Positions 1-7,859 of a DNA stretch of 49,551 nucleotides are shown here, piece after piece. Source of the DNA: CBDCRK01 sp965220955 (lineage in GTDB: Bacteria; Desulfobacterota; Binatia; Bin18; CBDCRK01); contig CBDCRK010000007.1 of assembly GCA_965220955.1 (NCBI GenBank), forward strand, positions 1 through 49,551, read 5' to 3'. Position numbers and translations under genes: made by a program. Under the pieces are notes generated by a model. The model was not told the DNA's origin, searched no databases, and saw nothing but the letters and a program-made list of their open reading frames with translations. Numbering within the stretch: position 1 is the first letter of the stretch; the number at the start of each line of letters is the position of its first letter.

Positions 1-302
1 TTGGCCAGTACCAATCCCGTGATCACCGCAAGAAAACTGGTGAGCACATAGTAACCCAGAGTCTTTCCCAACAACCGACCCAGTCCCGCGTTACCTCCAA
101 CCGACGCCACGCCGGAAATGATCGATGTCAACACAAGTGGCACAATGATCATCTTCAACAACTTGATAAACAGCTGCCCTATCCAACCTATGTTGTCCGC
201 CAAGGCTTCGCCCCCAACGAGTCCGGCCAGGGTGCCAAAAATCATGGCGAGAGCAACCCGCCAGTGAAGCTGTTTGTACCAAGGTGTTCCGTCCGTAGTC
301 AT
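1..302 (-). CDS. Dicarboxylate/amino acid:cation symporter (DAACS family), N-terminal part
   Basis: The first 100 codons of a secondary transporter that runs off the left edge of the window. It starts at an ATG at 302 with an AGGAG site 4-8 bases upstream. The translation has a short cytoplasmic tail, a first membrane segment (about residues 16-34, WRVALAMIFGTLAGLVGG) and the family signature FIKLLKMIIVPLVLTSII followed by SGVASVGG (about 52-77), which is typical of the second helix and loop of GltP/DctA proteins. The family imports C4-dicarboxylates, glutamate or aspartate with Na+ or H+ across the inner membrane. Substrate cannot be told from this fragment. It faces away from everything else in the window. 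Confidence 0.85.
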   Translation of the reverse strand, partial: MTTDGTPWYKQLHWRVALAMIFGTLAGLVGGEALADNIGWIGQLFIKLLKMIIVPLVLTSIISGVASVGGNAGLGRLLGKTLGYYVLTSFLAVITGLVLA

Positions 303-489
303 AACACTCCTGTGTCCCAATCCTTGAAGCTTCGGATCATGGAGCGTGTCATTATAGCTGGCCTTACGGTATACGCAAATGATTATGGCTGCGTTTCTCG
401 CCCTCGCGTTCTATTAGGCTCGCGATGGCATCCTTCTCATTTAAAGTGGGCTCTTCTGGGCCGCATGAGGCCCAAAGCCTTCAACGTGA

Positions 490-912
490 TATTCGAGAAC
501 GAGCGTAACCGTATATACCGTACAAGATGCCGTTCATGATGTCGCTGCTGCCGATGCCAAAGATTTTCCGGGCGCGGCGATTCAGGCGTATCAAAAAATT
601 ACTGGCATCACCAACCTTGGACCCGCAACTGCAACGCGGCTACTGGCGCTGGCTAGGCCGGATCGGATCGTCTCCTTTAATAAGGCGTCCCGGAAGGGGT
701 TGGCGAAATATTTCAACCTTGACCTTGGAGGCCAGCTCTCAGCGGAAAAATACCGATCCGTCCTGGACAGCCTTTATGAAAAACCATGGTTCAACGCACC
801 GCGCCCTGAGGCCCCACGCGAATACTCCATTTGGTTGATGCGGGCTGCCTTGATGGATTGTTTCGTGTATGACGGCGGCAGACCGGACAGGCCAAGCAAT
901 GTGCTTGGCTAG
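490..912 (+). pseudogene. C-terminal remnant of a hypothetical protein with a helix-hairpin-helix-like motif
   Basis: An open frame without a start codon runs from the stop at 487-489 to TAG at 910-912. The peptide contains ITNLGPATATRLLALA, a helix-hairpin-helix-like G-x-G/P motif, followed by ARPDRIVSFNKASRKGLA and a Trp-rich tail with YEKPWFNAPRPE and WLMRAALMDCFVYDG. It reads like the C-terminal 140 residues of a conserved bacterial protein, not like noise, but I cannot name the family. Upstream, the short frame starting at ATG 425 (MASFSFKVGS...) could be the beginning of the same gene in another frame. No intact start or ribosome site supports expression, so I call it a decayed gene. 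Confidence 0.45.
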
Positions 913-1207
913 TGATCTTCCCGAGCAGACGGGAATGCACCCCGGAAACGAGTTCGACGCTGGAGGCTTAGGGGTCAGGCATGTATATTGACTTATGTCC
1001 GTTTTTGTCATGCGTCTTAAACCTCCTGGTCTGGGGTAGTCTCCTGCTCCTGGCTCTGATCGGGCAGGATAAGCACCTCATTCCATGTTGTTGATGCGCT
1101 CCAGTTCGTGCTCGCTTTTTACTAACACCTTCTCACTGTATGTCCTGGTTCCACCTCAGATCTGCCTCCAGTTCGCTCAAAGATACTCGTTTTCGTAGCA
1201 GAGGGTA
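913..1207. other. Intergenic region with no recognisable gene
   Basis: Both strands were read. On the minus strand a short frame encodes EKVLVKSEHELERINNME before a stop near 1080, which looks protein-like and could be a remnant, but it is too short to assign. No hairpin terminator for hicA was found. Confidence 0.4.
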
Positions 1208-1438
1208 TCACCTGTACAGCTCCAAAAACTCCTCCACCACCATCCCTGCCTTCTTGATAAGGTTCCTGAGCAGCCCTGCTTTGATTGGCTTCCCTTTATG
1301 TACTGGAACAGAGAGGATATTGGGGTTGCCAGCTTTTCGTAGCTTGTAATGTTTGCCGTACCGTCCCAGGTTTTCCCAGCCTGCTCGCTCAAAAGCCCTA
1401 ATTACCCCCTCGGGCTTGAGATTGTGAATGCCTGCCAC
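1208..1438 (-). CDS. hicA: HicA-family mRNA interferase toxin
   Basis: A 76-residue protein of the HicA double-stranded-RNA-binding-domain fold, which cleaves mRNA in a ribosome-independent manner when not neutralised by HicB. The N-terminal helix carries PEGVIRAFERAGWE, followed by the catalytic-histidine strand GRYGKHYKL (His30; usually G-S-H, here G-K-H), then SVPVHKGKPIKAGLLRNL and the closing helix AGMVVEEFLELY, all in the family's order and length. The start is a GTG that directly follows the antitoxin stop codon (TAG-GTG), so translation is probably coupled to the upstream gene, whose last codons contain AAGGAGG about 30 bases upstream. Order antitoxin-then-toxin is the reverse of the classical hicAB order but common. 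The partner is an unusual MerR-HicB fusion. Confidence 0.85.
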   Translation of the reverse strand: MAGIHNLKPEGVIRAFERAGWENLGRYGKHYKLRKAGNPNILSVPVHKGKPIKAGLLRNLIKKAGMVVEEFLELYR

Positions 1439-2080
1439 CTAGGCCACCCGTTTACTCTTTTCCTTTTCCTCCTTACGGGTGACAGCCAGATGCCCCCGGA
1501 TCGCGTCCCGAATCATGGCCAGAGCCTCCTCGACCGTGTCTCCTTGAGAAACGCACCCGGGCAAAGAAGGACACTCTACCACATAGCCTCCATCTTCTAG
1601 GTCTGGCTGAAGAACCACTTCATAGTCCTTGCCCCGAACTGTGACCTTATAGGTTCGCTGGGAGCTTAGTTCTGCCACCTTCCCTCGGACTTCTTCCACT
1701 ATTTCCCCCAGGGCCAGACTAAAGACCAACTGTCCTTCTCGGAGCGTGTCCACCATCACCTTGGGGTCCTTGGTGAGTACAAAGATGCTCTCTCCATCGG
1801 TGAGCAGCCTGAACTGAACCAAGGGTTTTTCCACCTCTGGGACATGCTTTTTAAGGTAGGTGACGCACCTACGGATATTTTGCAGGCTCATCCCTTTCTC
1901 TCTTAGAGTCCTGGCTACCCGCAGTTGAATAAGGTCTACAAAGGTATAGAGCCGGGCAGAGCCTGTCCCCCTGGCTTCCTGGAGCGAAGGCTTTATAAAG
2001 TGGCTACGGTCCCAATGGTCAATTTGTCGGTAGCTTAGGCCGGTGATACGGCAGGCCGTCTTGGCGTTAAATCCGTTCAT
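1439..2080 (-). CDS. hicB: MerR-type DNA-binding domain fused to HicB antitoxin
   Basis: A 213-residue two-part protein. Residues 5-75 form a MerR-like winged helix (ITGLSYRQIDHWDRSHFIKP, then LYTFVDLIQLRVARTLREKG and MSLQNIRRCVTYL). Residues 92-135 form the extension seen in one group of MerR proteins (DGESIFVLTKDPKVMVDTLR). Residues 143-205 are a HicB partial RNase H fold (YKVTVRGKDYEVVLQPD, then GGYVVECPSLPGCVSQGDTV and EEALAMIRDAIRGHL). Ordinary HicB carries its DNA-binding part (HTH or RHH) at the C-terminus and is about 70-140 residues long. Here the order is reversed and the binding domain is MerR-like. It should neutralise the adjacent HicA and repress its own promoter in the AT-rich upstream stretch. 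Start ATG 2080 follows AAAGGA. Confidence 0.85.
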   Translation of the reverse strand: MNGFNAKTACRITGLSYRQIDHWDRSHFIKPSLQEARGTGSARLYTFVDLIQLRVARTLREKGMSLQNIRRCVTYLKKHVPEVEKPLVQFRLLTDGESIFVLTKDPKVMVDTLREGQLVFSLALGEIVEEVRGKVAELSSQRTYKVTVRGKDYEVVLQPDLEDGGYVVECPSLPGCVSQGDTVEEALAMIRDAIRGHLAVTRKEEKEKSKRVA

Positions 2081-2627
2081 ATTTTCCTTTTTTGAATTTA
2101 TGTTTATATAGCTACAAGTATGTTATTATTATGCATAAACAAGCAAGGCGAGACAAGTTAAGGCAAAGTCACTAGCCCTGTCAACTCAACCGACTTACTG
2201 GCCCATAGACGGCCCTGAGTGGATAGTTTTTGCGGATGGCTTGAGGCAATACTGTAAGCTGGTCATGGACCTCTGGCCTTGCTTAAACAAAACCGATTGG
2301 CAAAACAGAGCCCTCAATAAACTTCCCGAAGCCTCAAGTGCTTCTTGTTCTTCCTCCTCTCTGGTCACACCAGCTGACCTTGGCCTCCCAGTGCCAATCC
2401 TGAGGCCATCAGGCCTACCTTTCCGATACTTGCCACTGCCCCATTGGGTGATGAGGCTTACACCCAGGCGGTCATCATACGGGGTGAGGAAGGTGCTGAG
2501 TCGGTGAGGTCCAATGTCAGGAACGTTTTCCTTGCCAAAGAGGAACCAGAGGAGTAAAGAGAGAGTACGGTATGACTGCTCTTTTGAGTGAAGTAGACGG
2601 AATGACGAACGGCTAAGGAGGTTTCTT
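2081..2627. other. 547-base intergenic stretch; toxin-antitoxin promoter region and unassigned open frame
   Basis: The first 80 bases upstream of the antitoxin are distinctly AT-rich and hold the palindromic TATGCATA and a TATATAA box, the likely promoter/operator area of the hicBA operon, though I cannot place the elements firmly. Further along, the minus strand is open from about 2628 to 2197 with no convincing start and no recognisable domain; the plus-strand 88-residue frame at 2241 is Ser/Pro-rich and has no ribosome site. I do not call either as a gene. AAGGAGG just before 2628 belongs to the next gene. Confidence 0.4.
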
Positions 2628-3242
2628 ATGATTTACGAAGTTCGCACCTACAGGCTGAAGCCTGGATGTATTGATGAGTTTGAGCAACGCTTTGCCGAGG
2701 CCCTCCCCCATCGGGATAAGTACTCCAAACTGGGGGCCTTTTGGCATACAGAGGTTGGACCGCTCAATCAGGTAATCCATGTATGGCCCTATGAGACGCT
2801 ACAGCAGCGAGCCGAAATTCGTGCGCAAGCCGCCCAGGACCCTCATTGGCCACCCCTGGTCCTGGACCTTATCGAGAACATGGAGGCAGAGATTTTCCTT
2901 CCCGCACCCTTCATGCAACCCCTGGGCAATCGGCGGCTGGGGAACGTCTACGAGATGCGTACCTATATGTATCAGCCAGGGTCTATGCCTGAAGTGCTAG
3001 CGCGCTGGGCTACGGCAATTCCTGGACGGGTGCAACTCTCTCCGCTAGCAGCCTGCTGGTACAGTGAGGTAGGCGGGCTGAACAAGTTTGTCCATATCTG
3101 GCCGTACCAGGACCTCGAAGATCGGACCCGCATTCGGACAGCATCCCAAAAGCTCTCGCAGTGGCCGCCCCAGACGCGGGAGTTTCTGGTTAGCCAATCG
3201 AACAAGATGCTGATTCCTGCCGTCTTTTCCCCTATGCAGTAG
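2628..3242 (+). CDS. Tandem NIPSNAP-domain protein
   Basis: A 204-residue protein made of two NIPSNAP repeats (alpha+beta ferredoxin-like, dimeric). Repeat 1 (residues 1-100) opens with IYEVRTYRLKPG and has TEVGPLNQVIHVWPYETL; repeat 2 (about 105-204) opens with VYEMRTYMYQPG and has SEVGGLNKFVHIWPYQDL, ending SNKMLIPAVFSPM. Bacterial NIPSNAP proteins have no firmly established reaction; they cluster with catabolic genes and the fold resembles small monooxygenases and dehydratases. The start is clear: AAGGAGG lies 9 bases before ATG. A single-domain relative is encoded at 25497-25808. It precedes the gamma-glutamyltransferase-family gene by 155 bases and may be cotranscribed. Confidence 0.88.
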   Translation: MIYEVRTYRLKPGCIDEFEQRFAEALPHRDKYSKLGAFWHTEVGPLNQVIHVWPYETLQQRAEIRAQAAQDPHWPPLVLDLIENMEAEIFLPAPFMQPLGNRRLGNVYEMRTYMYQPGSMPEVLARWATAIPGRVQLSPLAACWYSEVGGLNKFVHIWPYQDLEDRTRIRTASQKLSQWPPQTREFLVSQSNKMLIPAVFSPMQ

Positions 3243-3397
3243 GGTTTGCTCTCTTGTGCCCACTGGTGAGCTGGCGTGTAATAAGCAATCAAAGAGCGGT
3301 TGAGTGTGCGCTGCTTAGAACTACATCGCTGAAGGCTACGCGGACGTAGCTGAAGTTTATCGGATGGAGGCGGGTTTAGTCATAAGGAGAACAGAAT

Positions 3398-5125
3398 ATG
3401 TCGCGGGGTACATGGTACGTTGGTAAGGAAGAAGCAATCGGCGAACAGGGAATGGTTGCCGCCAACCAACCCCTTGCCTCTGAGGTGGGGATAGAGGTGC
3501 TCAGGAAGGGAGGCAATGCCGTAGACGCTGCAGTCGCAATGGGGTTCACTCTGGCGGTGGTTGAACCGTACATGAATGGTATTGGTGGGCGGGGATCAAT
3601 GGTTATCCATCTGCAAGAGGCGGGGAAGACCGTGGCTCTTGACTACAACATTTGTGCCCCTCTTGCTGCTCATCCGCATATGTACAGGCTGAGGGCCAAT
3701 GGAGGGACGAGGGGGTATTATGCTGGGGTGGAGGATGACGAAAACTTGCTTGGCCATAAAGCCGTGGGAGTGCCGGGGACAGTCGCAGGACTGTGCCGGG
3801 CTTTAAAGGAATTCGGTACTCTTCCCCTTGAAGAGGTTATGGCTCCGGCTATTCGTTACGCTGAAGAAGGGTTTGAGTATGACTGGCACCTCAGGCTCAT
3901 GGTGGCCAAGGAGCTAGGTGCCCTCTCGCGCTTTCCCGAGACGGTCAAGACGTTCGTTGAAGGCCATTTTGACTTTAATCCGGTTCCCTTCGCTCCTGCG
4001 GATAAGCTTGTGCAAAAAGATCTAGCAGCTACTCTGAAGAGGATTGCCCAGGAAGGGCCTGACGCCTTTTATAAAGGGGAGATTGCTAAGAGGATGGCTG
4101 CGGATATGGCGAAAAATGGGGGGCTGATCACCGAAGAGGACCTGGCTTGTTACCAGCCCATACTCTTCGATCCTCCTTTAAGCGGTACCTATCGCGGTTA
4201 TCAGGTTGTTGGCTCTCCCGGTCCTACGGGTAGCCGTACGCGGATGGAAATGCTCAACATCCTGGAGAACTTTGACCTCAAAGCCAATAGCCCTTGCTCT
4301 CCTCAAACTTTGCACCTCCTGATTGAAGCGTTCGGTAGAGCCTATCAAGACACATTCGCCTATATCGGTGACCCTACAGTGGTGCCTGTTCCCTGGGAGG
4401 GACTTCTTTCCAAGCAGTATGCTCGCTGGATTGCACAGCGGGTTGGTCCCCAGTATGCCTCCTTTGCCCAAACCCAGGGAAACCCCTGGGAGTTCCAGGG
4501 AGATAATACTGCTCCTCTTGGGGCTGTACCACCTGGAGCCATAGAAAAACCAATGCACGCCCAGCACACTACTCACCTGCAGGTGGTAGACAAAGAGCGG
4601 AACATGGTCTCGCAAATCCAAACCCTGGGCTCTCTGTTTGGCTCGCGGGTGGTTATTCCGGGAACCGGCATTCTCCTCAATAATAATATGATGTCATTTA
4701 ATCCCAGACCTGACTCTCCCAACTGCCCTGGGCCGGGCAAGATGACCTGGTGGCCCGCGACCAGCACGTTGGTCTTCGATGGTAATGGCCAGCCGCTTCT
4801 AACTGTAGGAGCACCGGGAGGTTTAAGGATTGTGACCGCTGTGACTCAGGTGATTCTCAATGTACTTGATCACGGTATGGGTATGCAGGAGGCAATCACA
4901 GCTCCGCGTTTACACTGCGAAGGAGAGGAAGCTTGGTTGGATTCCCGCATCCCTGAGGAGTGTTGCGAAAAGCTCAGAGCTATGGGCCACAGGATTAACA
5001 CAACCCCCGAGTTTATTGGCACCTGGAACTACGCCCTCCCCCTGGGCATCCTTATCAAGGAGAAAGCCGGGACCTTACACGGAGGAACAGATATTTTCTA
5101 TCCTGGCGTGGCTATTGGGTATTGA
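3398..5125 (+). CDS. Divergent gamma-glutamyltransferase-family Ntn-hydrolase
   Basis: A 575-residue protein with the full length and order of gamma-glutamyltransferases, including the autoprocessing site HTTHLQVVDKE with nucleophile Thr391, and GTGILLNNN and GAPGGLRIVTAV in the small subunit. No signal peptide is seen, so it should be cytoplasmic, unlike the periplasmic E. coli enzyme. Residues that bind the glutamyl group in E. coli are changed: the arginine of IDFRE is Asn84 (LDYNICAP), the Asp-Asp of NNQMDDF is Met-Ser (NNNMMSF), and the oxyanion Ser-Ser of PLSSMSP is Trp-Trp (MTWWPATS, 449-456). The enzyme therefore probably self-cleaves and acts as an amidohydrolase or acylase on a non-glutamyl substrate. 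Start ATG has AAGGAG upstream. Confidence 0.85.
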   Translation: MSRGTWYVGKEEAIGEQGMVAANQPLASEVGIEVLRKGGNAVDAAVAMGFTLAVVEPYMNGIGGRGSMVIHLQEAGKTVALDYNICAPLAAHPHMYRLRANGGTRGYYAGVEDDENLLGHKAVGVPGTVAGLCRALKEFGTLPLEEVMAPAIRYAEEGFEYDWHLRLMVAKELGALSRFPETVKTFVEGHFDFNPVPFAPADKLVQKDLAATLKRIAQEGPDAFYKGEIAKRMAADMAKNGGLITEEDLACYQPILFDPPLSGTYRGYQVVGSPGPTGSRTRMEMLNILENFDLKANSPCSPQTLHLLIEAFGRAYQDTFAYIGDPTVVPVPWEGLLSKQYARWIAQRVGPQYASFAQTQGNPWEFQGDNTAPLGAVPPGAIEKPMHAQHTTHLQVVDKERNMVSQIQTLGSLFGSRVVIPGTGILLNNNMMSFNPRPDSPNCPGPGKMTWWPATSTLVFDGNGQPLLTVGAPGGLRIVTAVTQVILNVLDHGMGMQEAITAPRLHCEGEEAWLDSRIPEECCEKLRAMGHRINTTPEFIGTWNYALPLGILIKEKAGTLHGGTDIFYPGVAIGY

Positions 5126-5146
5126 GGGAGGACCAGAGCTGCACGG

Positions 5147-6460
5147 CTACTTTTTTTCACTTTCCTGTTTGCGGGAGTACAAGGTCAACCCGGTAAATAT
5201 CCCCGCGCCGATTAGCGAAACAGAGCCTGCACAAAGGTACATCACGGTAAAGTTGGTGTGCTCTAAGAGCAGGCCCATCCCTACAGCACCGAGACCCATG
5301 CCTACATCGAAAGCGCCCATCAAGGTGGCAAGCGCAGCGCCTCGGTCGCGAGGGGTGGAACGATCCACGGCCAGTGCCATGATCGCCGGCTGCACTCCAC
5401 CAAATCCTAATCCTTGCAGCGCTGCCGCAAGCAAGAGGCCTTGCATTGATGTAGTATAAGCCAGGATGGCCATAGAAGTTCCCAGGATCACCATGCCAGG
5501 GATAATCACCGCGGCCCGGCCAAAGCGGTCAGAAAATCTCCCGGCCCCAAGCCGGGCAACAATCAGTGCTACCGAGTACATGGTGAAGAACACGCCTGGA
5601 TTGCCAAGATGGCGGGCCTCAACAAACAGAGGTAAGAAAGACACTACCGTGCCAAAGGTCGTTGTCATACACGCGGCAACGAGGGCGGGAGACAGGGCCG
5701 TGCGGCTAAACAGAGGTGGGCGCTCAGCCCTGGCCTGATTGTGAGCCTGTACACGACCCGGCTCGCGCACAAGCTGCCCTAAGAATAGGCTGCCCAGGGA
5801 CAAGGTCGCGGTAAGCCAGAACAGACCGGTAAAGCCCATTGGCCTTACCAGGGCGGCCCCTAGGGCTGGGCCAACCGCCATCGATAGGTTGAGCGCTACG
5901 CCGTAATAGCCCATGGCCTCTCCACGCCGGGTAGCGGGAGCAAGGTCGGCTACCAGCACACTAGAAGCAGTGGTGTAAGCAGCAAGGCCAATACCATGAA
6001 AAAAACGCAATCCCAGCATCACTGACACTGATCCGGCCCAGACATACAGGGCCGACGCCAGGCAATAGATCAGGGCACCAAGACCGAGCCCGGCTTTACG
6101 GCTCCAGGCGTCTACAAGCCATCCAGAAAACGGCCGACTTAACAATGCAGCCACAGCAAACGCTCCCATGACTAGGCCGACCTGGGATGCCGCGCCCTTG
6201 AGTTCTTGGACCACAAAGAGGGGCAAAACCGTAAACAGCAGGAACATGCTCCCGGAGAAAAGAAAACCGCCCAGGCAGAGAAACAGAAAATCCCGGGTAA
6301 AAAGCTTGGCCGGAGCAGGGTCGGAAGGCTTATCCAGCGCTGTGTAGGTTGGCAGAGAGGGTGGCTGCGCAGGAGCAGGTTGTGCAGGTTGAGACACTGT
6401 GACTAAGTTTATCCCGGGCTCTCCGTCCTGGCAAGGGACGGGTAATTCCGCTCTTTTCAT
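5147..6460 (-). CDS. Major facilitator superfamily transporter
   Basis: A 437-residue MFS_1 protein with twelve predicted membrane segments after a Pro/Ala-rich cytoplasmic tail of about 50 residues. Visible signatures are the loop 2-3 motif GWLVDAWSRKAG, VLVADLAPATRRGEAMGYYG near helix 5 and the repeat of the motif, GRFSDRFGRAAVI, between helices 8 and 9. It is most like drug/metabolite efflux members, with substrate unknown. The gene faces the gamma-glutamyltransferase-family gene tail to tail (21 bases between stop codons). Another MFS gene of the same general type lies at 46358-47557. An alternative start further in would only shorten the unusual tail. Confidence 0.88.
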   Translation of the reverse strand: MKRAELPVPCQDGEPGINLVTVSQPAQPAPAQPPSLPTYTALDKPSDPAPAKLFTRDFLFLCLGGFLFSGSMFLLFTVLPLFVVQELKGAASQVGLVMGAFAVAALLSRPFSGWLVDAWSRKAGLGLGALIYCLASALYVWAGSVSVMLGLRFFHGIGLAAYTTASSVLVADLAPATRRGEAMGYYGVALNLSMAVGPALGAALVRPMGFTGLFWLTATLSLGSLFLGQLVREPGRVQAHNQARAERPPLFSRTALSPALVAACMTTTFGTVVSFLPLFVEARHLGNPGVFFTMYSVALIVARLGAGRFSDRFGRAAVIIPGMVILGTSMAILAYTTSMQGLLLAAALQGLGFGGVQPAIMALAVDRSTPRDRGAALATLMGAFDVGMGLGAVGMGLLLEHTNFTVMYLCAGSVSLIGAGIFTGLTLYSRKQESEKK

Positions 6461-6466
6461 TATAAA

Positions 6467-6961
6467 TTACTGCACCGCGGATTCTCTCTGAAGAAACTCT
6501 CGCGGCGTCAGGGCGGGTATGATGAGCCTTTCGCGAAAGTGATCGGCATCCCAGGAGACGAACCGTGCTGCTCCCGGAATGTGTTGAGTAAGCGTGGCCA
6601 TGACAAGGGCATCCCCAAAGCTGGCTTTCTGCAGGAGAAAGTGGAAAATGTCCTCTCCCCTCAGTGCAGGAAGAAGATGATCAAGAGCTAGCGAAGGGAG
6701 AACCTGTACCTGGTATCTTCGAGGAAAGTAGAAAAAGAGTTCCCGCAATTGCTGCTCGTTCAGGTTGAAGGAGAGAATGCCGCAAACCTACAGCAGATTG
6801 AAGATACTGGTAACTCCATTTCTGTGTTGGGCGATCCTTTCCAGGAAGGCTCTGTTGACTATGAAGTTGCGATCCCTGCGATAGCGAAGATCGATCACGA
6901 AGACGTTGGTATCGACCACTGTCAGGCCCGTCTCCGCGTCCACCGTATTGCTTCTTTCCAC
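6467..6961 (-). pseudogene. PIN-domain (VapC-like) toxin with an in-frame amber stop
   Basis: The 165-codon frame encodes a complete PIN ribonuclease domain: LTVVDTNVFVIDLRYRRD (Asp17), LRGED (Glu104), FGDALVMATL (Asp117) and FVSWDADHF (Asp138/140) give the acidic metal-binding set. Codon 58 is TAG (6788-6790) inside SIFNLL-stop-VCGILSFN, where a single base change from GAG would restore a normal helix (NLLEVCGI). The likely start is GTG 6961, overlapping the end of the upstream antitoxin by 40 bases in another frame, as in vapBC operons. As written the toxin is broken after 57 residues, unless amber is read through or the base is wrong. A TTG at 6748 could start the C-terminal fragment, which lacks Asp17. 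Confidence 0.8.
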
Positions 6962-7182
6962 GTCTTGTAGTGGGGAGGGGTTCCCTTTAGAGACTGTTCA
7001 ATGTCCGCCCATGCCTCTTCAAAGGGCCGCAGATCTAGAATAGAGAGTTGGCTTTCTTCTACAGGAGAAAGTAGGGCGCAGGGTTTACCCCTTTTGGTGA
7101 TCGGAATCTTCTCGCCACGCCCGACCTGGCGGAGGATTTCACCAGTATAATTCTTTAGCTCCTTGGCGCTAACAGACTTCAT
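6922..7182 (-). CDS. Phd/YefM-family antitoxin
   Basis: An 86-residue antitoxin. Residues 1-55 have the Phd/YefM fold signature KSVSAKELKNYTGEILRQV, then KIPITKRGKPCALLSPVEE; the C-terminal part is acidic to aromatic and should wrap the PIN toxin encoded just downstream. The gene ends inside the toxin's first codons, so the two are translationally linked. Two inverted repeats lie 21-49 bases upstream of the ATG and are good operator candidates for autorepression. The antitoxin itself is intact although its partner carries a nonsense codon, a pattern expected when the toxin is lost first. Confidence 0.85.
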   Translation of the reverse strand: MKSVSAKELKNYTGEILRQVGRGEKIPITKRGKPCALLSPVEESQLSILDLRPFEEAWADIEQSLKGTPPHYKTWKEAIRWTRRRA

Positions 7183-7202
7183 GAGTTACCCCTCAGAGAG
7201 AA

Positions 7203-7231
7203 GTGATTACTTCACGTATGGTAATAGTTAC
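7203..7231. promoter_or_regulatory. Twin inverted repeats upstream of the phd-like antitoxin
   Basis: GTGATTACTTCAC (7203-7215, GTGA-N5-TCAC) and GTAATAGTTAC (7221-7231, GTAA-N3-TTAC) stand side by side, with centres 17 bases apart, in the short AT-rich region before the antitoxin start at 7182. Phd/YefM proteins bind such paired palindromes as dimers. The assignment as operator is inference from position and symmetry. Confidence 0.4.
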
Positions 7232-7284
7232 TTTGTAAGGGCGGGGCAAGGAGACCTCTGTGCTTTCATCTGTCATAAACCATC

Positions 7285-7312
7285 CCCTCTCCCGCACAGA
7301 CGCGGGAGAGGG
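7285..7312. repeat. GC-rich palindromic intergenic repeat (copy 1)
   Basis: Perfect 11-base arms CCCTCTCCCGC and GCGGGAGAGGG around a 6-base loop, followed by CTAGGGTGAGGGT. The same theme (CCCTC-TCCC hairpin plus GGGTGAGGG tail) recurs at 9983, 34403 and, weakly, 38866. It is a dispersed REP-like element between genes and may also act as a transcription attenuator. Confidence 0.7.
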
Positions 7313-7359
7313 CTAGGGTGAGGGTTCCGTCTATTGTATAGATGAAGGAGGAATCAACC

Positions 7360-7779
7360 ATGCGCTTTGGACAGAATCGGCAGAAGGAACCCATTAACGT
7401 TGTCATGGCAGCAGCAGTATTGCCTTCAAACCGTTGGGAAGAACTGTGGGACAAACTGAGACAATTCGCTGTCAAGGCAGGCAAAGAGATCATCGAAAAA
7501 GTCCTCGTCCTCTACTATTGCCTGCAGGACCCCGATACACCGCCTCAGGCCAAAACAGTGATCGCGGCTGCGCTTTCCTACTTCGTCTTGCCGGTCGATG
7601 TGATCCCCGACTTGGTCCCGGTCGTTGGCTTCACTGACGACTTGCATGTTTTGATGGGGGCCCTCGCCATCGTCATAGCCCATATCAAGCCGAAGCATTG
7701 GGAACAGGCCCGTGACAAGATGAAAGAATGGTTTATGATTTGTGGCTGCTCCCCCCATCGTGAGTCAGCAGGGAAGTAA
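7360..7779 (+). CDS. DUF1232 (YkvA-like) small membrane-associated protein
   Basis: A 139-residue protein with a DUF1232 core at about residues 50-110: FVLPVDVIPDLVPVVGFTDDLHVL is the family hallmark, where the segment PxDxIPD links two helices. Function is unknown for the family, with a role near the membrane suspected from its hydrophobic helices. I chose ATG 7360 because GAAGGAGG lies directly upstream; an earlier in-frame ATG at 7342 would place that site inside the coding region. It stands alone, convergent with the anti-sigma gene. Confidence 0.8.
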   Translation: MRFGQNRQKEPINVVMAAAVLPSNRWEELWDKLRQFAVKAGKEIIEKVLVLYYCLQDPDTPPQAKTVIAAALSYFVLPVDVIPDLVPVVGFTDDLHVLMGALAIVIAHIKPKHWEQARDKMKEWFMICGCSPHRESAGK

Positions 7780-7859
7780 GGCCGCAGAGGAGCTCCGGCG
7801 TAGCATCCTGAGCAACTCCTCCAGCTTGGCCATTGGCGTCCCCTTCCTCTCGCCACCGA

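Noticed and set aside
2241..2507. 88-residue plus-strand frame between the TA module and the NIPSNAP gene
   Set aside because: Ser/Pro-rich, no homology that I recognise, no ribosome site; the opposite strand is also open, so base composition explains it.
3299..3360. Hairpin CTACG-CGGA-CGTAG before the GGT-family gene as a riboswitch or terminator
   Set aside because: The stem is only five pairs with no T-run or conserved RNA motif.
6467..6748. TTG-started 93-residue protein as a real small gene
   Set aside because: It is the second part of the PIN domain; the upstream in-frame half matches the same family, so the amber codon, not a new start, explains the frame.
7740..7859. Short minus-strand frame MAKLEELLRMLRRSS after the anti-sigma gene
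   Set aside because: Only about 22 codons; it could be a remnant of a helicase or nuclease start, but too short to support.
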